Below, one piece after another: positions 7,293-11,516 of a DNA stretch of 11,516 bases. The notes beneath the pieces are model-generated. The model did not search any database and was not told the origin of the DNA. It saw only the letters and a program-made list of their open reading frames with translations. A program made the position numbers and the translations under genes. The stretch's first letter is position 1, and each line of letters begins with the position of its first letter. The stretch is from DSXH01 sp964532065 (GTDB taxonomy: Bacteria > Bacteroidota > Ignavibacteria > Ignavibacteriales > Melioribacteraceae), in NCBI GenBank assembly GCA_964532065.1, contig CAZHHG010000083.1, positions 1 to 11,516 of the forward strand, in the 5' to 3' direction.

Positions 7293-7523
7293 ATGATTAA
7301 TAAGGATATACCGGTTTTTATTCTTTGCGGCGGACTCGGTACCCGATTAAAGGAAGAAACCGAATTCAGACCTAAACCGATGGTTCCCGTTGGCGACAAA
7401 CCAATTCTCTGGCATATTATGAATTCCTGCTTTCAGTATAGTGAGATTTCGATCAGGAGCGAGACCGAGGCGTGGGACAGTTTAGCAGATAATTATTCAG
7501 ATAAATACAGTAAAAGAGATTGA
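7293..7523 (+). pseudogene. rfbF: Truncated glucose-1-phosphate cytidylyltransferase (rfbF remnant) with foreign tail
   Basis: The intact enzyme makes CDP-glucose from CTP and glucose-1-phosphate, the first step to CDP-3,6-dideoxyhexoses. This frame codes for only 76 residues, while family members have about 255. Residues 1-50 carry the nucleotidyltransferase signature FILCGGLGTRLKEETE, then RPKPMVPVGDKPILWHIM, as expected for RfbF. After about residue 54 (near base 7450) the similarity stops. The tail ETEAWDSLADNYSDKYSKRD instead resembles the first residues of class I SAM-dependent methyltransferases and ends at a TGA. No catalytic or sugar-binding half follows. It is the only rightward gene and runs convergently into the SDR gene, with 10 bp between stops. 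I infer a deletion scar left by exchange of genes in the locus. The rfbF assignment is firm; the methyltransferase origin of the tail is a guess. Confidence 0.72.
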
Positions 7524-7533
7524 TGCCGAATTT

Positions 7534-8535
7534 CTACTTCTCTTCAACCGGGACGTAATTGGAATAATTGTTTTTAAAGTATTCGTAGGTAAGCCGTATC
7601 CCCTCCTGAATAGAATACTTCGGTTGCCATAAAGTAATTCTGTGTAATTTGGAGATATCAACAGAGACATCGCCGGTTTCAATCTTCTCGTAATTATCGG
7701 GCCACGGAATAAATTCCATCCTTCCCTTTTTAACACATGAGATAACACTGCTAACCATATCACAGAATCTTGTCGAATTTCCCGAACCGATATTAAGTAT
7801 TTCTCCGATAGCTTCATTACTGGATGCAGCCAGAACCATTGCATCGATAATATCATCAATATAAATGTAGTCTCGCAGCTGTTTTCCGTCGCCGTAAATC
7901 TTAATTGTTTTATCCTCCATCGCCTGTCGTATAAACCAGCCGACAAGAGAATACTTATTATGTTTAATCTGCTGTCTTGGTCCGAACGGATTCGTAATTC
8001 TGAAAATTGTACAAGGTATTCCAAAGTCCTTGTAATACATCAATAAATATTTTTCAGAAGTCAGTTTGTGAATTCCGTAAAGACTTAGGGGATTGGTTTC
8101 GCTCTGTTCGGTTATAGGAGAATTTTCGGCTTTGCCATAGACCATCCGCGAACTTGAAAAAATAATCCGGATAACCGGATTAAACTTACGGCAAATCTCT
8201 AAAATATTGAGTGTTGATTTTGAGTTAACATCGAGATCTTCAAACGGAATACTCAGGCTATCGATATAACTTACCTGCGCAGCCAGGTGAAAGAGATAAT
8301 CAGATTTTTCAATAATCGGTTTAATAATTTCCGAATCCCGCACATCGCCTATAACTACTTTTACACGGTCGCTTATATTTTCCAGGTTATAAAGATTCCC
8401 GCCGTATAAGGGATTAAGATTATCGACAATTGTAATTCTGGCCCCGTACGATAAAAGCTTATGGGCCAGATTGCTGCCGATGAAACCGAGTCCGCCTGTT
8501 ATAAGAATATTTTTATTATTGAACGAATTTTCCAT
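7534..8535 (-). CDS. NAD(P)-dependent nucleotide-sugar epimerase/dehydratase (extended SDR)
   Basis: A soluble extended short-chain dehydrogenase of 333 residues, close to the family norm, expected to epimerise or dehydrate an NDP-sugar for use by the neighbouring transferases. The Rossmann motif TGGLGFIGSNL is at 13-23, the cofactor acid in IVDNL at 36-40, GDVRD at 63-67 and HLAAQ at 83-87. The catalytic residues appear as FSSSRMVYG (126-134) and YGIHK (Y153, K157). NPFGPRQQ (182-189), YGDGKQLRDYIYIDD (214-228) and NIGSG (248-252) form the substrate side. The VGWFIRQAM segment (198-206) is reminiscent of CDP-tyvelose/paratose 2-epimerases, which would fit the nearby rfbF remnant, but UDP-glucose 4-epimerase-like activity is equally possible. 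It is the last gene of the right block, and no terminator is visible after it. Confidence 0.88.
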   Translation of the reverse strand: MENSFNNKNILITGGLGFIGSNLAHKLLSYGARITIVDNLNPLYGGNLYNLENISDRVKVVIGDVRDSEIIKPIIEKSDYLFHLAAQVSYIDSLSIPFEDLDVNSKSTLNILEICRKFNPVIRIIFSSSRMVYGKAENSPITEQSETNPLSLYGIHKLTSEKYLLMYYKDFGIPCTIFRITNPFGPRQQIKHNKYSLVGWFIRQAMEDKTIKIYGDGKQLRDYIYIDDIIDAMVLAASSNEAIGEILNIGSGNSTRFCDMVSSVISCVKKGRMEFIPWPDNYEKIETGDVSVDISKLHRITLWQPKYSIQEGIRLTYEYFKNNYSNYVPVEEK

Positions 8536-8564
8536 GCATTTCCAATTATTCCGGATTCAAGAGA

Positions 8565-9704
8565 TTATCTCCGGGAATTTCCGGTTGCAAAATATACTTC
8601 TTTATAATTATTGACCATCTTTGATAAAGAAAAATCTACTCTAAGAGAGGCATTATGCTCAACAATCTTTCTACGTTCATGCCGGATCTTTAATAATTTA
8701 CTGAGGTATTCTTCGAAGTTATCGAGTTCAAAAAGCTGATTACCGTCCCTACCAACCACATCCGGATTACCTCCGACATTGGAAACCAGAACCGGAGTAT
8801 TTGAGTATATTGCCTCAATCAAACTTATTGCAACCCCTTCATATCTCGATGTAAGAGTAAAAAGATCGAATCCGTTTATGAAACGGTGGGAGTTTTTTAT
8901 TTCACCAAGCAGATAAAAATCGTTTTCAATACCCCGCTCTTTAATCATCCTTTTATAATCATCATAATCCTGTCCGTCTCCGATAATTAAAACTTTAGCT
9001 TCAGGTATCTTTTCTTTTATTAAATGGAAATTATTTATAAGGAATTCATAATTCTTCTGATATGCAAGCCGCCCTGTAGAACCGATTATAAAATTATTCT
9101 TTAGATCAGTCCCGCATTTATCCGATAGAAATTTCCGGGCTTCAAGGGGATTCAGGAATTCCAGTTCTTCCGGATTCAATCCGTTATAAATGATTCTGGC
9201 ATTTTTAAACATTCCTTCTCCGGCCAGTTCATCGTAATTCATCCGGCATTCAAAAATAATTTCGTCCACTGCTTTAAGAAAAATTTTAAAATAGAGCTTG
9301 GCAAGATATTTTATAATGAAATTAGGATTGAAATTTTTATCGATGAATGAGAGTCCGTGAAAAGTAAAAACATTCTTTGGTTTATCTTTAAGAAAGAGGG
9401 AGGCCGCCGCTCCGATGAGAGTATTGGAACTGTTTAAGTGAACGACATCATATTTATTTTTTTTCAACAGATTGCGGAGCTGGGCGACAAAATAAAGAGC
9501 GTTAAAGACACTGAAATTTCTTTTTAATGAATTCAGATAATAGTATTTGATGTTATTCTTATCGAGCTCGCGGAACAGGAAATCGCCGTCGCCCGCTACT
9601 ACTTCCACTTCATCACCGTTATTCCGGAAAGCCCTGGCAAGGTTAAGAACAAAAACCTGGGCACCGCCAATATCCGATTTCGTAATTACGTAGAGAATCC
9701 TCAT
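8565..9704 (-). CDS. GT4-type glycosyltransferase (GT-B fold)
   Basis: A 379-residue retaining glycosyltransferase predicted to act on the cytoplasmic side of the repeat-unit pathway. The N-terminal domain opens with MRILYVITKSDIGGAQVFVL, including the GGAQ loop common in GT4 enzymes, and has KYDVVHLNSS at 84-93 and FTFHGL at 113-118. The donor domain starts near 205 with IGSTGRLAYQKNYE (207-220). It continues with VLIIGDGQDYD (238-248), LLGEIKN (265-271) and the EX7E motif in SRYEGVAISLIEAI (E289 and E297), then PVLVSNVGGNPDVV (304-317). The ATG overlaps the upstream stop as ATGA, so it is coupled to the preceding glycosyltransferase. The SDR gene begins 29 bp after its stop. An A8 tract lies within the KKNK codons (bases 9457-9464). 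Sugar specificity is unknown. Confidence 0.9.
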   Translation of the reverse strand: MRILYVITKSDIGGAQVFVLNLARAFRNNGDEVEVVAGDGDFLFRELDKNNIKYYYLNSLKRNFSVFNALYFVAQLRNLLKKNKYDVVHLNSSNTLIGAAASLFLKDKPKNVFTFHGLSFIDKNFNPNFIIKYLAKLYFKIFLKAVDEIIFECRMNYDELAGEGMFKNARIIYNGLNPEELEFLNPLEARKFLSDKCGTDLKNNFIIGSTGRLAYQKNYEFLINNFHLIKEKIPEAKVLIIGDGQDYDDYKRMIKERGIENDFYLLGEIKNSHRFINGFDLFTLTSRYEGVAISLIEAIYSNTPVLVSNVGGNPDVVGRDGNQLFELDNFEEYLSKLLKIRHERRKIVEHNASLRVDFSLSKMVNNYKEVYFATGNSRR

Positions 9705-10783
9705 CGGTTCTTAAACCTTTTTTCTTCGTAGATGGATTTGAAGAGTCCGGCCAGCCTGGGCCCCGTTGCCTGAAGAGAGTATTTTTCCTCAACAAGTTTC
9801 CGGCCTGCCAATCCCATCTTCTTTCTCAATTCAGTATCGTTTTTTAGAATAGTAAAATACTTTATCCAATCTTCCGATGTAGTGGCAAGGAATCCATTAA
9901 CACCGTGTTGTACAATTTCAACATTAACACCTACCGGCGAAGCAATAACCGGTTTAGCGCATGCCATATACTGGATCAACTTAAATCCGCATTTACCCCT
10001 TTCCCATGGACTATCAACAAGCGGCATAATACCGATATCAAATCCCTGAATATCTTTAACTTCATTTTCGTCTTTCCAGGCTCTTATCTCTACCGGCAAA
10101 CCATCCATAGAAAAATCTTTTGAACCGATTACAATCAATTCCGATTCATTATCGCTGCAAAATGTTTTAAGTTCCTCATGTATCGATAGCAGGTATTTGG
10201 CCGTTGGAGGAGAGCCGAGCCATCCTATTATGAACTTATCATTCTTAACTTCCGGGCCTACAAAGAAGCGGTCAAGGCTTACAACAGTTGGAAATATTTC
10301 TATCTGTCTTGCAGAATTCAACCTGGCTCGATCGGCAAGATATTCATTGCCTGCAACAACAACCCGCGAAAGGTTCATTACACTGTCGATCTTTTTTCCT
10401 AATAATCTACGGACCAGCGTATTGCTGTGAAGGTCGTAACGATGGAAGAAGGCGTCGTCGTAATCTACAACTACCGGGATATTTGATTTAAGCAGAATAC
10501 TTTCGAACCATCTCGGAAGCCATGGAAATGCCTCCTGCTGAAGCCAGATAAGATCTATTCCGCTTTTAGACATCAGCAGCGATATTCTATTAAAATAGTT
10601 CTTAATAATTTCAATATAGGGTACCGGGGCATCCTCAAAAAGATAGTTAATATACCTGTAACTCAGGAGCGGCTGTTCAATTATTTCCCAGCCGTCTTTT
10701 TTTAGATAAGGTAAATACTGAAATAACCTAATCCTGCTACTCGATCCTTGCTTGTCGTATCTTGATAGAAGTAAAATTTTCAT
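9701..10783 (-). CDS. GT4-like glycosyltransferase (GT-B fold), divergent N-terminus
   Basis: A 360-residue glycosyltransferase. The C-terminal half has the GT-B donor domain: IIGWLGSPPTAKYL (185-198), ELIVIGS (215-221), and DIGIMPLVDSPWERGKCGFK (249-268). LIQYMACAKPVIASPVGVN (269-287) corresponds to the nucleotide-sugar binding region. NGFLA (296-300) and a C-terminal VEEKYSLQ helix finish the domain. The N-terminal half (LLSRYDKQGSSSRIRLFQYLPYLKKDGW) matches a GT4 subgroup found in polysaccharide clusters, with VVDYDDAFFHRYD at 105-117 in place of the usual GG-containing loop. It starts 16 bp after the upstream GT2 stop, with only a weak ribosome binding site, and overlaps the next gene by four bases. 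The acceptor and the sugar are not evident. Confidence 0.86.
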   Translation of the reverse strand: MKILLLSRYDKQGSSSRIRLFQYLPYLKKDGWEIIEQPLLSYRYINYLFEDAPVPYIEIIKNYFNRISLLMSKSGIDLIWLQQEAFPWLPRWFESILLKSNIPVVVDYDDAFFHRYDLHSNTLVRRLLGKKIDSVMNLSRVVVAGNEYLADRARLNSARQIEIFPTVVSLDRFFVGPEVKNDKFIIGWLGSPPTAKYLLSIHEELKTFCSDNESELIVIGSKDFSMDGLPVEIRAWKDENEVKDIQGFDIGIMPLVDSPWERGKCGFKLIQYMACAKPVIASPVGVNVEIVQHGVNGFLATTSEDWIKYFTILKNDTELRKKMGLAGRKLVEEKYSLQATGPRLAGLFKSIYEEKRFKNR

Positions 10784-10799
10784 GGCGAAGCTTTTGTAA

Positions 10800-11516
10800 T
10801 TAAGCTGATAATCTCCTGAACAATAATTTATATCCTTTTAAGACTTCTTTAACTTCCCCGGGATGGCCTTTTAAAACTAAATCAACTATTCTAGCAACCG
10901 GTTCGAATATTATTGTAGCACAAAAAATGAAAAAATACGCGACCTTATTAAAATGCTTTTTGCAAAATATCAGTTTACTATTAAGTATCAGTGCAAGCCG
11001 CATTGCCTTAATACTTTCAGTAGTTCCCCCCCCCTTGTGGAATATTCTGGTACTGGAAAGATAGAAATTACTATATCCAAGTTTTTTTACTCGCAAAGCC
11101 AAATCTAGATCTTCAAAATAAACAAAAAAACTTTCATCATAGCCTTTCAGCTTGACAAATAAATCTCTTCTTATCATAAAAAACGAACCCATAACCTGAT
11201 CTACTTCCCTATCCGAAAGATGATCCCATTCAATCATAAAATGTCCCGGAAAAATTCGCGGAAAAATCTTATCCAGTCCGAATGAAGTATAGATCATTCT
11301 AAACGGTGTAGGAAACCTAGCACAGTTTCTGGCTACATCACCCTCATCGTTAACCAGTTGAACACCCACAATTCCGACATTCGGGTTGCGGGCAAGAAAT
11401 CTGGAGGGATTTGATAATGAATTATTGTAAAGAACCGTATCGGGATTCAGGAAGAGCAGAAAATCCGCTTCGGAACCGGACGCCCCTTGATTACATGCTT
11501 TGGCAAAACCTGAATT
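10800..11516 (-). CDS. GT2 glycosyltransferase, rhamnosyltransferase-like, N-terminus beyond window edge
   Basis: The readable 238 residues are the C-terminal three quarters of a GT-A glycosyltransferase like WbbL. The frame is open to the right edge, so the true start and about 60-80 residues (the VxIIIVNYN motif) lie outside. A GTG at 11371-11369 is internal and not a start. Counting from the edge, NSGFAKACNQG is at 1-11, the metal-binding LNPDT at 23-27, VMGSFFMIRRDLF at 108-120, YDESFFVYFEDLDLALRV at 126-143 with the catalytic acids, and IFHKGGGTTES at 158-168. A hydrophobic segment near 192-208 may touch the membrane. The three glycines are encoded within an uninterrupted run of nine Gs. 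It is the most upstream gene visible, 16 bp before the next glycosyltransferase, and a paralogue of the GT2 at 4730-5680. Confidence 0.88.
   Translation of the reverse strand, partial: NSGFAKACNQGASGSEADFLLFLNPDTVLYNNSLSNPSRFLARNPNVGIVGVQLVNDEGDVARNCARFPTPFRMIYTSFGLDKIFPRIFPGHFMIEWDHLSDREVDQVMGSFFMIRRDLFVKLKGYDESFFVYFEDLDLALRVKKLGYSNFYLSSTRIFHKGGGTTESIKAMRLALILNSKLIFCKKHFNKVAYFFIFCATIIFEPVARIVDLVLKGHPGEVKEVLKGYKLLFRRLSA
11026..11034 (-). repeat. Nine-G homopolymer inside a glycosyltransferase gene
   Basis: The plus strand shows nine consecutive C bases, read as G9 in the coding strand of the GT2 gene within codons AAG GGG GGG GGA. The present length keeps the gene in frame. By direct reading, losing one G brings a TGA about 12 codons after the tract, and gaining one brings a TGA three codons after it. 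Slippage would therefore switch off a full-length product, removing roughly the last 70 residues. Confidence 0.6.

Noticed and set aside
7497..8024. A 175-codon minus-strand open frame overlapping the SDR gene
   Set aside because: It is in another frame of the same strand as a gene with a complete set of SDR motifs, and its translation shows no domain.
11369..11371. GTG as the start of the right-edge GT2 gene
   Set aside because: The frame continues upstream to the window edge through conserved GFAKACNQG and LNPDT motifs, so the GTG is internal.
1..11516. CRISPR arrays, tRNA or rRNA genes, insertion sequences
   Set aside because: I saw no regularly spaced repeats, tRNA-like cloverleaf, transposase motif or terminal inverted repeats on either strand.

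Overview
The window is a piece of a surface-polysaccharide (O-antigen, capsule or exopolysaccharide) biosynthesis locus. Every intact gene is on the minus strand, so transcription runs from the right edge to the left edge. Base composition is moderately AT-rich. Several starts have purine-rich Shine-Dalgarno motifs, TTG starts occur, and genes are packed with ATGA overlaps. Together with the style of the proteins this suggests a Bacteroidota/Chlorobiota-type bacterium, perhaps in the Ignavibacteria. That placement is an impression, not a measurement.

Right block (11516 down to 7534): a 5'-truncated GT2 glycosyltransferase containing a nine-G tract, two GT-B (GT4-type) glycosyltransferases, and an extended-SDR nucleotide-sugar epimerase/dehydratase. 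Gaps are short (16 and 29 bp) and one pair overlaps at ATGA, so this looks like one operon.

Middle (7533 to 7066): the only break in the minus-strand series. It holds a plus-strand remnant of rfbF (glucose-1-phosphate cytidylyltransferase). The remnant keeps its ribosome binding site and nucleotide-binding N-terminus, then changes abruptly into unrelated sequence. A very AT-rich intergenic region with two inverted repeats follows. I read this as a scar of gene replacement in the locus.

Left block (7065 down to 1): a Wzx-type flippase, a rhamnosyltransferase-like GT2, a GT4, a membrane GT2, an L-2-hydroxyglutarate oxidase (lhgO), and a polyprenyl-phosphate sugar-phosphate transferase whose last residues lie beyond the left edge. 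These genes overlap or abut, so they form a second tightly coupled operon.

Working together, the sugar-phosphate transferase would load the first sugar onto undecaprenyl phosphate. The five or six glycosyltransferases would extend the repeat unit in the cytoplasm, the SDR enzyme would make one of the activated sugars, and the flippase would turn the lipid-linked unit to the outer face of the inner membrane. No Wzy polymerase, Wzz regulator or ligase is visible. lhgO is the odd member. I suggest it recovers 2-hydroxyglutarate made when a WbpB/WlbA-type sugar dehydrogenase, coded elsewhere, uses 2-oxoglutarate as oxidant. I did not find a clearly new system. The best leads are the lhgO placement, the G9 tract, the rfbF scar and the unclear wzx start.
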